Origin: JAHEGP01 sp963792875
Lineage (GTDB): Bacteria; Pseudomonadota; Gammaproteobacteria; Pseudomonadales; JAHEGP01
Direction of reading: 5' to 3'
Length of the DNA stretch: 64,000 bases
NCBI GenBank assembly: GCA_963792875.1
Contig: CAWBXV010000002.1
Location: forward strand, 62,001-126,000
Position 1 is the first letter of the stretch. The number at the start of each line of letters is the position of its first letter. Positions 42,660 to 51,889 of the stretch are shown here, in pieces. The position numbers and the translations under genes are program-made. The notes below the pieces were generated by a model, which worked only from the letters and a program-made list of their open reading frames with translations, ran no database searches and was not told the DNA's origin.

Positions 42660-43841
42660 TCAGAGGAAACCGTGCTGGGGCGACACCAAACCCATCAGCA
42701 GCCGGGCCGCCTCTTCAGCGCCGTTGCGATGCTCTGAAACTGCAACGGCTTCATTTTTCAGTCGATCAAGCATGCTATCGACGGCCTCTTTCATTGCCGT
42801 TGCGGAAAATTCGCCAATCGCCACGTAAGGTCCAATAGAATGTATTTTGGACACCCGCGCTAGTTGATCATCGACTCCCATCATCAAGTTCGGTATAAAA
42901 ATGGCCGGCAAGCCAAGAAGTAGCGCCTCACATACGGAATTGTACCCCGCAGCCAGGACTGCAAAGTCAAAGCCCGCGAAATATCGGCCATTGGGATAGT
43001 CGACCAGCACACGTTCAACGAAGTTCTCTTGAGAATCAGCGTTAAGTGTTATCGGCGACCTACCGAGCACGACCTGGACCCCTCTATCGCCAAGAATTTT
43101 TGTGACCTGATGCTCGAGATTATCCATACCATTAATATTTCTTGAGCCCAACTGTACATAGCAGCTCGGTCTTTCAGCATCCAGACGAAAAATTTCCTTT
43201 ACCGCACTCGCTTTCAGCAGGTCACTTTTGTCCAACAAGCAGATCGGAGGAACGTATCGAACCTTGGGGGAGCCAGTTTCCTCCGCCCAGGTCTTATCCA
43301 ATACTTCTCCAGGGGAGATTACCAGATCAAATGCATCTATTAGGCCATTCAATCTATTCTGATCGACATTGGATTTGTACATACCTCGCTTTATCCAGAC
43401 AGATTTGATATTGCGATAACCAAACATTATGCGCTGAATGCCGTAATAAGGCTCACTCCCGTCAAATAACAAGGTGCCCGGCTTGTACAGCTGTAGTACG
43501 TTTAAAAGTGTTTTGTAGAACAATCTGTTCCATGCGACGCTGCCAACACCTTCTCCTGCCAAAGCGGCAGGCGTCACATGATGGCAGACGAAGCCGGCCT
43601 GGTGAACCAGTGGCACACCGATACTGGTCGTGAGAAAAACGATCTTGCAGTCCGGCTGTAATTGACGCAGCCTGCGTGCGACAGCCAAAGTGCGGGTCAG
43701 ATGCCCGAGTCCACTGCCGTTGATCGGGAGAAACAGATAGACGTTTTGGTCAGCAGCATAGAACAAGCCCCTCACCAGCGAGAGCCTAATCCAAATATAG
43801 GTCAGTAATTGCTTTACTCGCTCGCGCTTATACACTGTCAA
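42660..43841 (-). CDS. GT28/MurG-like glycosyltransferase
   Basis: A 393-residue GT-B enzyme. INGSGLGHLTRTLAVARRL is the N-terminal donor-site loop, and FAGFDFAVLAAGYNSVCEALLLGLPAIFIPN the C-terminal sugar-nucleotide domain, in the style of MurG and related N-acetylglucosaminyltransferases. The gene and its neighbours to 45.9 kb are visibly AT-richer than the rest of the window, with codon use to match, suggesting transfer from another lineage. It presumably adds a sugar to the exopolysaccharide repeat. Confidence 0.85.
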   Translation of the reverse strand: MTVYKRERVKQLLTYIWIRLSLVRGLFYAADQNVYLFLPINGSGLGHLTRTLAVARRLRQLQPDCKIVFLTTSIGVPLVHQAGFVCHHVTPAALAGEGVGSVAWNRLFYKTLLNVLQLYKPGTLLFDGSEPYYGIQRIMFGYRNIKSVWIKRGMYKSNVDQNRLNGLIDAFDLVISPGEVLDKTWAEETGSPKVRYVPPICLLDKSDLLKASAVKEIFRLDAERPSCYVQLGSRNINGMDNLEHQVTKILGDRGVQVVLGRSPITLNADSQENFVERVLVDYPNGRYFAGFDFAVLAAGYNSVCEALLLGLPAIFIPNLMMGVDDQLARVSKIHSIGPYVAIGEFSATAMKEAVDSMLDRLKNEAVAVSEHRNGAEEAARLLMGLVSPQHGFL

Positions 43842-43915
43842 ACACCATGAAGAACATAAAATAGATCATCGATAGACAAAACCCAAACACCAGGCAAAGC
43901 TAATAGTGAAGACAA

Positions 43916-44542
43916 CTACACAAGCTGAAAAACAAAAAAACGGTGGTAGGTGTTTTCCGGAACGCGGTACGTTCTTAACAGTTCCAATCCCCTCGAAAAA
44001 TCGGCCTTGATCCGGTCTAGCGGAAAATCCCGCTTGTTTATCTCCCAGTAATGCTGACCATCGAACTGATGCACCGGTGCCTGGAGCTGTGGACGCGGCA
44101 GCAAGAATTGCAGCATGCCCAACTTGGGGATATGAATTCGATAGGGCCACACCCTCCGGGCATCGGGGAGGCTGATGATGACATATCGCCTGCTGACGCG
44201 CACCATCTCACCCAGCGCCGTTAATGATTCCTGATATGGCATATGCTCGAGTACCTGAAATGCGCAGACCGCCTCAAAACTGTCGTCCGGCAGGGGAATC
44301 GACGTCGCAGGGGCCAAATAATCAGGATGGAGTTCCGGGTTCAAATCAAGCGTCGTCACTTTTATTCCCAGGGCATTCCCGACGACTTTCAATAAACCTG
44401 GACCGGGACCAATTTCCAGTAAACTATTAATTCCCAGCGTCCGGATCTCATCCAACTGATGCCACATACTGTTCCATCGCTTCTTGGATAGGTAGCGATG
44501 TGAATCGTAGTGATTCATTTTTACCTGCGTCTCGACGGACAT
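43916..44542 (-). CDS. SAM-dependent methyltransferase
   Basis: A 208-residue class I methyltransferase. NSLLEIGPGPGLLKVVGNALG is the SAM-binding motif, then LPDDSFEAVCAFQVLEHMPY, the common methyltransf_11 pattern. It lies in the AT-rich section between a glycosyltransferase and the flippase, so it may methylate a sugar. It ends 74 nt before the glycosyltransferase gene. Confidence 0.88.
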   Translation of the reverse strand: MSVETQVKMNHYDSHRYLSKKRWNSMWHQLDEIRTLGINSLLEIGPGPGLLKVVGNALGIKVTTLDLNPELHPDYLAPATSIPLPDDSFEAVCAFQVLEHMPYQESLTALGEMVRVSRRYVIISLPDARRVWPYRIHIPKLGMLQFLLPRPQLQAPVHQFDGQHYWEINKRDFPLDRIKADFSRGLELLRTYRVPENTYHRFFVFQLV

Positions 44543-44543
44543 A

Positions 44544-45918
44544 TCAATTTCCTATCGGGCATACCCTCACCTGTACCATGTCAGCATGATGGATTACCCA
44601 CAAAATGAGCCAGAGATAGGCGATTACGCCAAATACTGAAAATAATGCAATGGCGGCTATATCGCTCTCGTAGATGATGAACCCTAACCACAACGCGAAG
44701 ATTTTGCTGCCAGTGCTGAACAACTCATAGAACAACAACCCTTTTTGAAGCTTCAATGCCGGAATGGCGGAGACTGCCGGTTTATTGACATATTGAAAAA
44801 ACAACCAGACTGAAAGCCACTGTGCATAGACACCGGCTTGCTCCCACCCGGCACCAAAAATGAACGAAAAAAGTGTCGGGCCCGCAAATAGGACCGCGGC
44901 TAATGGAATCGCGCCCGCAAACGCTAAGCCAAGGGTGGCCTTGACGATAAGCTCCCTGATATTTTCACCGCGATGAAAAGCCTCATTGACTCGGGGATAG
45001 AACACCTGCATCACGGAACCGCCGATCATAGCTCCTGGAATCCCGAGCACTGTATTTGCAAGCGCGTAGTATCCCACTGATACGGGACCGAAATAGCTGG
45101 CCAGCATCATTATCGGGAGGCTTGCGGATAATGCATTGATAAAAGTCTGAGGTGTTCGTAGCAATGCAAAGTCGCCGTACTTCCCGGCAAGCTGCCATGC
45201 TCCGAGCCTTGATTCTTCCTCGATGGGGGCTGCGCTTTCGGAGGGGGTGGACTTTCTCATACCCCACAGCATCAGCGCGGTTCGAAGTACATTGGCCGCT
45301 ACATTTGCGATTACCAGGATTGCAGCGATTGGGTATAAAGCTCCGACCCCTACTTTCATCAGGTTTATTGTGAGCGCTGTAAGAACGCTTGCTTTCGCAA
45401 CCACAGCGAAAGCTCTCCTGCGCATCAGCCATGCACCAGTCACTCCACAAACGACCGTCGCGAAGATGGCCACAGGAAGGAGAGCAATCACGGGCTGAAT
45501 GGCATCAGCATGCAGCGCTGCGAGAGCGCCCTCCGCCCGGAAAAACAGGACGACGCCCACCAGGCAAGATACGAGCAGGCTGATCGCTATGGATAGGCGC
45601 GCCAGAGCCCAAGCTTCTGCATCGGAACGCGGGAGCGCGATCGCGCTAGGATAACTCAAGGCCGCCACCGTGGACGTCAACGCGACGATGAGAAAAGACT
45701 CCCTGCATCCCGTAAGCCTCAGGCCCATAAAGGCGAGTAGTCAGCGGCGAGAAGAGCATCAGGATTACCTGCGAGGCCGCCGTTCCACCCGCCATTGTTA
45801 ACACATTGCGAATAAATGGCCTTTTGGATGCCCTGAGGATACGCTCCTGCAGAACAGCGAATCGGCGCGATGGCACCGCATGTGAGGCACTGGTGGCAAC
45901 ACCGTGGCGGGCAGGCAC
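44544..45918 (-). pseudogene. Wzx-like polysaccharide flippase, broken by a +1 frameshift
   Basis: The N-terminal part (ATG 45918, FIRNVLTMAGGTAASQVILM, then LYGPEAYGMQGVF) and the body (LIVALTSTVAALSYPSAIAL to stop 44544) are in different frames. Deleting one T of the TTTT tract in the coding strand (AAAA at 45693-45696) gives GVFLIVALTSTVAALSYP, a smooth join between helices. The intact product would be about 457 residues with twelve or so membrane helices, moving lipid-linked repeats across the inner membrane. A homopolymer length error is a serious alternative to true inactivation. Confidence 0.78.
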
Positions 45919-45920
45919 GC

Positions 45921-47588
45921 TCAGGGGTTTACCCCGAAAACCCTGTCAATAATTCGTGAGGCATGCCGGGACCAGGTGTAATGCTCCAGCGCCTCGGCCC
46001 TGGCGGCCACGCCAAGGCGCTGGCGCGTCTGGGGCTCATCGATCAGTCTCTGCAGGGCTCCCATCAGCGCTTCGGGACTGGCCGGAGGAACCAGCACGGC
46101 CGTCCGTTCGTCGGCCAGCACGTCGCCAAGCTGATCCAGGTCCGATGCGACAATGGCCTTGCCCATCGCCATATATTCGAACAGCTTGGTGGGCGACCCG
46201 ATGAAGGGGCTGCCGTCCGGGTTCGGCACGTTCGGGGACACCAGGATGTCGCAGGCCGCCAGGTATTGGGGGCCGGACTCCTGCGGCACCAGGCCGGTCA
46301 GCAGGCAGTTGCCGCCAATGCGCCACTGGCCGATCAGCCGGCGGCACTCGCCCATGGTGGTGCCATCACCCATCAGCACCAGTCGCACGCGCTGGCGGTA
46401 CGCCTCATCGGCCTGCAGCAGTCGCCCAAACGCTTCCACCAGGGTTGCCACACCATGCCATTGCTCGAAGGTACCGATAAATCCGATCACGACACTCTGA
46501 TCGCATCCCAGCGCCCGGCGCAGCGGCCCGCCATCGATGCCCGGCCGATACTTTGCAGAATCGACGCCATTGGGGTTCACCAGTATCTTTGCTGCAGCGA
46601 TGCCCCGCCAAATCAATTCTGCCTTTAGCGCTTCACTCACCACGACGACAGTGCTCGCGGCATGAAGGTTGAGCAGCTCGATGCGCTCGGTCAATGCTGC
46701 GAGGCTCTGCCGCCGTCGCCCTGCAGCACCCGCGCGCACTGCCGAACTGTTGTATTCGATGACCAGGGGACAGGCGAGCTGGCGCGCGATGCGCACCCCG
46801 CTGTAGTTATTGCGGCTATAGCGCTGATAGACCAGCGCGGGCACTTTGCCGTCCAGCCGCTGCAGGACCCGCTCACTGAACACCCGGCTGAAGCACAGTT
46901 CCTGGAGCAGGGGAAAGTTTCGGCAGGCACCGGCCTCATCGACGACATGCTTGGCAATACCGTCATCGATGCCGGCGATCAGATCCGTGCCCACGTACAG
47001 GGTTTCGTCAAACCAGTCCGGGAGCGCATTGATGACCCCGGCAATGTGGCCCATGCATCCGCCCGCCTGCAGCCCGAAACTCAGGTCGGTTCTGAGGTAC
47101 ACGCAGGTACCGGCCAGCGCGGCGCCTGACGCCGGGATATCGCACCCCTGCTCAAGCTCGCGCAGCTCGCGCTGGACGGCATCGAGCACCTGGCGCCGCG
47201 AGCGCCACTCCCCGGCGGCGCCGGTGAGTGTCCGGGTCAGCGAAGCCAGCGAGATGCGTTCCTGGCGCCCCCGCGCATCGATCACGCGGGCCCTGCCCAG
47301 ACTGAGCGCCCACAATGCCGCGTGCAGCGGCAGCGGCCGCCGCAGCAACCGCAGATCGTGGACGTAGAGCCGCAGGCGCCGGCCCAGGAGAGAGCGCAAG
47401 CCTGCGGAATACCGCAGACGGCTCTTGAAGTCGGCGAAGCTGATCGTCTTCACGCCCTGCTCCACCGCGGCAGCCGGGCCCTCCTTCAAAATGGCCAGCT
47501 CGCCGCACGCACGACGCGGGTCGACGACGCCGCTGCGCCGCCCCGATGCCGCCATCAATGCTCTGTCCAGACCCGCTTTCATACGCAA
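45921..47588 (-). CDS. Large family 4 glycosyltransferase
   Basis: A 555-residue GT-B enzyme, longer than usual. Residues 1-150 form an N-terminal extension without recognisable motif. The GT4 core includes LVNPNGVDSAKYR, VVIGFIGTFEQWHGVATLVEAF, and the EX7E region SPTKLFEYMAMGKAIVASDLDQL. It probably extends the lipid-linked glycan. The flippase start lies directly after its stop, so both belong to one transcript. ATG 47582 is an alternative start two codons in. Confidence 0.87.
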   Translation of the reverse strand: MRMKAGLDRALMAASGRRSGVVDPRRACGELAILKEGPAAAVEQGVKTISFADFKSRLRYSAGLRSLLGRRLRLYVHDLRLLRRPLPLHAALWALSLGRARVIDARGRQERISLASLTRTLTGAAGEWRSRRQVLDAVQRELRELEQGCDIPASGAALAGTCVYLRTDLSFGLQAGGCMGHIAGVINALPDWFDETLYVGTDLIAGIDDGIAKHVVDEAGACRNFPLLQELCFSRVFSERVLQRLDGKVPALVYQRYSRNNYSGVRIARQLACPLVIEYNSSAVRAGAAGRRRQSLAALTERIELLNLHAASTVVVVSEALKAELIWRGIAAAKILVNPNGVDSAKYRPGIDGGPLRRALGCDQSVVIGFIGTFEQWHGVATLVEAFGRLLQADEAYRQRVRLVLMGDGTTMGECRRLIGQWRIGGNCLLTGLVPQESGPQYLAACDILVSPNVPNPDGSPFIGSPTKLFEYMAMGKAIVASDLDQLGDVLADERTAVLVPPASPEALMGALQRLIDEPQTRQRLGVAARAEALEHYTWSRHASRIIDRVFGVNP

Positions 47589-47791
47589 TCAGTCGCTTGC
47601 CGCCGCTAGGAAAAAAGATAGCATCGATTCATCGACCCGGAACCCCACGCCGGCGGGCTTCGATCGACGCGATCCAACAGACCGCCACCAATGAGAGCGT
47701 CGACGGAGCTGCGGCGAGGTCGATAGACAACACAGCTATCATGACGGCGCGGGCGCTCTCGTGCTCCCCGATACCAAACCCCACCGCCGCG

Positions 47792-48766
47792 TTACGCACC
47801 CAGCCGGGAGCGGGCGCTGGACGCCAGGCCCATGACGCGGTCGTGCAGCCTGCCGGCCACCAGACGGCGGTAGAAGCGGGCGTTGCCGCGGGCCTCTTCA
47901 GCCGTCATGGCAGTGCGCGCCAGCGCGCTCTCGGCGGTGCACTTTCTGGCGACCAGGTTGATGCACCACTCGGCGTGATGAGTCACCCACTGATAGCGCG
48001 CTTCCAGCAAGACGGGCACCAGCCCTGCCATTTCAGCCAACCGGCAAAGACTTCTCTCGGAGAAAAAATTGCAGTGCGTGATGGGCTCCCGAATCGAGTA
48101 GGCTTCTCTGAAGGCGCCCAGTGGAACCTCGAGATACATCAGCCCTCCCGGTTTCAGCGACGCCGCCGCCTTCGCCACCACGTTGGCGGGATGCGGGAGA
48201 TGCTCCACGACATGATTGGCCAGGACGATGTCGAAACGCTCCTCACAGGGGAGAAAATCCGGCGCGACATAAATCAGATCGTCATAGAGATCGTAGCGCT
48301 CGAAATCGATCACGTATTTGCGGTAGCGCTTCGCATCGAAAGCTGACAGATTGTGTCCGAATTGGCCGCCGAGGTCCGCTACCGCCATCGCATCCGATTC
48401 AGTCTCCCGATGACGATCGACGAGTTGATAGATGCGCCTGGCACGCTCGACGTGGCGGGTGACGGGAGCGGCCGCGTACTCCTGCGCCGTACCGCCATGC
48501 TCCACCAGATAAGCATATTTTTCCTGGATTTCGGCGTCATCGAAGCGCGGGTTGGTGAACAACAGATCGCAATCCTGGCAGTGAATCAAGCCGAATTCGA
48601 CCGCTGTCCTGTCGCCTTCCATGACGCGGAACGTCAGCCACAGGCGCCTCTGCACATAGTCTGTACAGTCGGCGTATGCGGCCCGGGGCGGTTTGCTGAA
48701 ACGATAGGTCTTGCGGGTCCGCAGGGCATTCGAGGCACACAGCGGACATTGAAAAAGCGCGTTCAC
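47792..48766 (-). CDS. Zinc-ribbon/methyltransferase protein (sugar C-methyltransferase-like)
   Basis: A 324-residue protein. The N-terminal zinc-ribbon pair FQCPLCASN and LIHCQDCDLLFTNPRF is typical of C-methyltransferase-like proteins, followed by a methyltransferase core (ERFDIVLANHVVEHLPHPANVV, then LKPGGLMYLEVPLG). The glycine-rich SAM loop is VADLGGQFGHNLS. It probably methylates a nucleotide sugar or glycan. GTG 48766 is preferred because upstream residues look non-coding. Confidence 0.82.
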   Translation of the reverse strand: MNALFQCPLCASNALRTRKTYRFSKPPRAAYADCTDYVQRRLWLTFRVMEGDRTAVEFGLIHCQDCDLLFTNPRFDDAEIQEKYAYLVEHGGTAQEYAAAPVTRHVERARRIYQLVDRHRETESDAMAVADLGGQFGHNLSAFDAKRYRKYVIDFERYDLYDDLIYVAPDFLPCEERFDIVLANHVVEHLPHPANVVAKAAASLKPGGLMYLEVPLGAFREAYSIREPITHCNFFSERSLCRLAEMAGLVPVLLEARYQWVTHHAEWCINLVARKCTAESALARTAMTAEEARGNARFYRRLVAGRLHDRVMGLASSARSRLGA

Positions 48767-48822
48767 GAGGCAACGGCCCCGGTCTTCCCGATAAGTTCGG
48801 ACATTACCCTGCTCGCATCCCG

Positions 48823-50157
48823 TCAGCGCCGCTCGGCCTGCCGCAGGCCGCTGTCGAAACCCGCCAGTGCTCCCAGACACAACACTGCGACATTGACTGG
48901 CCAGGCGTAGTAAAGCGTGCCGGAGAGCAATCCATAGATCGACAGTATCACCAATAAAACCGCCGTCAGCCCCGCCACCCCCCGCTCTTCGGCTGGTGCT
49001 TGGCGGTAGCTGCGCTGCAGTCTCCGCCCCAGGATGATCAATGCCGCGGACACCAGAAGCAACCCGGACAGGCCGAACTCAAGCACCAGTCCCAGGAGCC
49101 AATTATGGGGGTGCGCACTGACCTTCAGGGGGTCTACCCCCGCGGCCATCTGCAGCAGAAAGAATGCCTCGCCACCCGAACCGATGAACGGGTGAGCACC
49201 AAAGCCCCGCCACGCAGACTGCCACAGGTCCAGGCGGCCCGAACCGAGTCTGCCGATGCGCGGCGCAGCCTCGAGCGAATCGTTTTCGGCGGCAGCCGAC
49301 AGCACGCTCAGGTCAGACTGCATGCGTTGTGACATCTGACTCCACATCTGATCCTGACCGCTGGCCCGGACCAGCACCACCGCAAGCGCCATCATCAATG
49401 CAACGATCAGGCCCTTGCGCAAGCGCTCAGACGCCGGCACCAGCCCAAGCAGCAGCCCCGCGGCCAGCGGCACAATGATCATCGAGACCCGGCCGCCGGC
49501 CCAGACGACAAGGCACAGCGCCGCGGTACTCACGCCATAAGTGACCCAGCGGACAGCCAAGCCTCGCGCCAGCAGGCCGAAGCCAGTGCTGGCAATGAAC
49601 AGCACCGTCGGCACATGCGCGAAATTCCGGATATGGTTGAAGTAGGTAGGCGCATAGATGCGACCCTCACCCAGACGGGAGAACAACGCCCAGTGCCTGA
49701 CGATCGACGCTATTTCGGCCAGGCACAGCACGCAGCAGGCAGCGCCGATGCACATCAGTATCTGCCGCAGGGTCACTCCCAGGGCCGACACGGCGATAAA
49801 GCCCACCACGGCCACGGCGGCATGCCCCGCATAGGCCAACCAGCGATAGGCCGCCATGGAAGGGTCGGGCGAGTTCGCGCTGGCCAATGCCGCGAGCGCG
49901 AAGAACGCGCTGACCAGCAGCACCGGCAGCCGATAGGCGCCGAGCATCGCGCGCGCCGCGCCGGGAGCCAGCAGGGCCGCCACCATCGCCAGCGGCAGGC
50001 CCAGCACGGCGTAGCGGATATTGAACTCCGAACTCAGCGGCCAATAGGCGAGTTGATAGCACAGTAGCAGACTGAGACCGGCCAGCAGAATACCGCGCCG
50101 GATTTCCAGCGAAGTGCCGCCTTCGACGCGGGCACGCGAAATGCCCAGGCTGCTCAA
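48823..50157 (-). CDS. O-antigen ligase/polymerase-like membrane protein
   Basis: A 444-residue protein with about ten hydrophobic segments of the Wzy/WaaL type (PF04932-like). A large periplasmic loop near residues 270-345 contains the ligase-type histidine in SAHPHNWLLGLVLEFGLSG. Such proteins polymerise O-units, join them to lipid A-core, or attach glycans to pilin (PilO/TfpO-type). Position beside the ABC transporter and pilin genes makes the last possible. It starts four bases inside the ABC ATPase gene end. Confidence 0.87.
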   Translation of the reverse strand: MSSLGISRARVEGGTSLEIRRGILLAGLSLLLCYQLAYWPLSSEFNIRYAVLGLPLAMVAALLAPGAARAMLGAYRLPVLLVSAFFALAALASANSPDPSMAAYRWLAYAGHAAVAVVGFIAVSALGVTLRQILMCIGAACCVLCLAEIASIVRHWALFSRLGEGRIYAPTYFNHIRNFAHVPTVLFIASTGFGLLARGLAVRWVTYGVSTAALCLVVWAGGRVSMIIVPLAAGLLLGLVPASERLRKGLIVALMMALAVVLVRASGQDQMWSQMSQRMQSDLSVLSAAAENDSLEAAPRIGRLGSGRLDLWQSAWRGFGAHPFIGSGGEAFFLLQMAAGVDPLKVSAHPHNWLLGLVLEFGLSGLLLVSAALIILGRRLQRSYRQAPAEERGVAGLTAVLLVILSIYGLLSGTLYYAWPVNVAVLCLGALAGFDSGLRQAERR

Positions 50158-51041
50158 GGCTGTTCCACGCTGTGATAGAACATCTTCTCCAGCGTCAGTT
50201 GAGGCTTTATAGAGATGATGCTGTGCGCCGCGCGCTCTATCTCCTGAAGCTTGGCCGACAGGTTCTCCCGCGGCACGTCAACAGACCAGCGCCGACCGAT
50301 CTCGTTGCGATACCCCTCCAGGGGAGTGTCGGCTTCGACATTGATTTCGAAAATACCTTCACTGTCGCTGAACAGATCGGATGCCGTCTTGATATGCTCG
50401 ATGCGGCCCGCCTTGATCAGGGCAAATCGATCCGCAATATTCTCAACGTCGTAGAGCACGTGTGAAGTAAAAAACAGCGTACCGCCGCCTCGGCGATAGT
50501 TCTTGAGGATATCCACCACTTCCAGCCTGCCCAGCGGATCCAACCCCGAGAGCGGCTCATCGAGAATCAGCAAGCGCGGCTGGCAGGCCATGGCGTGCGC
50601 CAGCGCCGTGCGCTGGGTCATGCCCTTGGAAAGCGTTCTGATACGGCGCCCGGCCGCAGCCGCAATGCCGAATCGCTCCAGCCACTCCATGCAGTAGGAC
50701 CGGAGATCGGCCACCGCCAAACCATGCTGACGCACGCCAATCTGCAGCACTTCCAGCGGCGTCAGATAATCGTAAAGATAGGGATTTTCAGGGACATAGC
50801 CCACTGAACGCCTGGACGCCGGATTGGTGCCAGGCACCCCGAAGAATCGCGTCTCGCCGTCGTCGGGACGCATCATATCCATCAATATCTTTATCGTCGT
50901 ACTCTTGCCCGCGCCGTTGGCACCGATAAAGCCGAAGGCCTCGCCCTCTCCCACCTGCAGCGACACATCGATGAGCGCGCGCTGGCACTTGCGTCCCCGC
51001 CCAAAGGCCTTGTGGAGATGTTGCGCTTCGATAGCATTCAT
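50154..51041 (-). CDS. ABC transporter ATP-binding protein (PilH-like)
   Basis: A 295-residue ABC ATPase. Walker A is FIGANGAGKSTTIK, the signature is LSKGMTQRTALAHAMA, Walker B is PRLLILDEPLSGLDP, and the switch histidine lies in LFFTSHVL. A C-terminal extension of about 70 residues is typical of export-type ATPases. It works with the permease at 51890. The trio near a pilin gene matches Myxococcus PilH/PilI/PilG, needed for pilus assembly. Confidence 0.9.
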   Translation of the reverse strand: MNAIEAQHLHKAFGRGRKCQRALIDVSLQVGEGEAFGFIGANGAGKSTTIKILMDMMRPDDGETRFFGVPGTNPASRRSVGYVPENPYLYDYLTPLEVLQIGVRQHGLAVADLRSYCMEWLERFGIAAAAGRRIRTLSKGMTQRTALAHAMACQPRLLILDEPLSGLDPLGRLEVVDILKNYRRGGGTLFFTSHVLYDVENIADRFALIKAGRIEHIKTASDLFSDSEGIFEINVEADTPLEGYRNEIGRRWSVDVPRENLSAKLQEIERAAHSIISIKPQLTLEKMFYHSVEQP

Positions 51042-51045
51042 AGGG

Positions 51046-51885
51046 TCAGCCGCCTTGCACCTGAGACTGCGGGGATCGATTGAACTGGGGGGTGCCGAGC
51101 GCATCGACGATGTAGCCCCGCTTGAAAGGATCGCCTGGGATCGCCTCGATGTAGGATTCATCGACCAGGGTCTGCAGCTTCTGCAGGCGCAATCCCGTCT
51201 GGCGCCGATAGGCCGCGGCTGCCTGGCGCAGATCGGACAGGCCCTGCAGGCGCTGCACTCTGGCCGTCAGCAGTCGCCGTTGATTGTAATCGTTAGTAGA
51301 CTCGAGCATGGCGACGATGACGGCGATGGCCATGCTCGGCTCCTGCGCGTGGGCCAGCCACTTGGAGGCAATATTCTGCAAGCCCAGCTTCTGGTCTCCA
51401 GTGGCGCGCCCGGCGGCGGTCGCAGTCAACATGCCCGCAGTGACGGGGTCGTCATTGAAATAGTATTCGTTGAAACCCTGAAAAAAAGGCGGCATGGGAT
51501 CCCAGTCGCGAAAGGCCGTCGCCCTCGACAGGACCTGCTGCGCGACGGGCAGTTGACCCTGCCAGGACAACGTGGCCGCCGCCAGCATGCCGTTGTCTTC
51601 GTTGTAGGGATTGAGCATCGACGCCTGGGTCTGTACTTTGCCCTGCACTTCAAAGCTCAACTGATCGGTACTGAGCGCGCTGAAGGTGGCGGCTCTCAAC
51701 ACGTAAGCGTTCGCCGCCAGATAGCGGTCACCCAGGGCCAGCAGCGTCTGTATCGGCGCCGGCAACACCACCCGCAGGGTATCCTGCTCGCTTCTCAACG
51801 GCAGGTCGCTGAGATGGGAGGCGCCGAGCAGATAGACGGGCAAACCCGCCCCGATCAAGCATGCTGCCAGATAACGGTTGCGCAT
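51046..51885 (-). CDS. Membrane-anchored accessory protein of the ABC transporter (PilG-like)
   Basis: A 279-residue protein with one N-terminal membrane segment (YLAACLIGAGLPVYLLGA) and a mostly helical periplasmic part that looks TPR-like (for example LAAATLSWQGQLPVAQQVLSRA). The C-terminal IPGDPFKRGYIVDALGTPQF resembles the terminal motif of PilG-type proteins. I assign it by position between the permease and ATPase genes and by this motif; it is not a classical binding protein. It is nearly contiguous with both neighbours. Confidence 0.7.
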   Translation of the reverse strand: MRNRYLAACLIGAGLPVYLLGASHLSDLPLRSEQDTLRVVLPAPIQTLLALGDRYLAANAYVLRAATFSALSTDQLSFEVQGKVQTQASMLNPYNEDNGMLAAATLSWQGQLPVAQQVLSRATAFRDWDPMPPFFQGFNEYYFNDDPVTAGMLTATAAGRATGDQKLGLQNIASKWLAHAQEPSMAIAVIVAMLESTNDYNQRRLLTARVQRLQGLSDLRQAAAAYRRQTGLRLQKLQTLVDESYIEAIPGDPFKRGYIVDALGTPQFNRSPQSQVQGG

Positions 51886-51889
51886 GGGA

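Noticed and set aside
43142..43408. Small plus-strand frame inside the GT28-like gene
   Set aside because: It lies wholly antisense to a clear glycosyltransferase and has no motif or ribosome-binding site.
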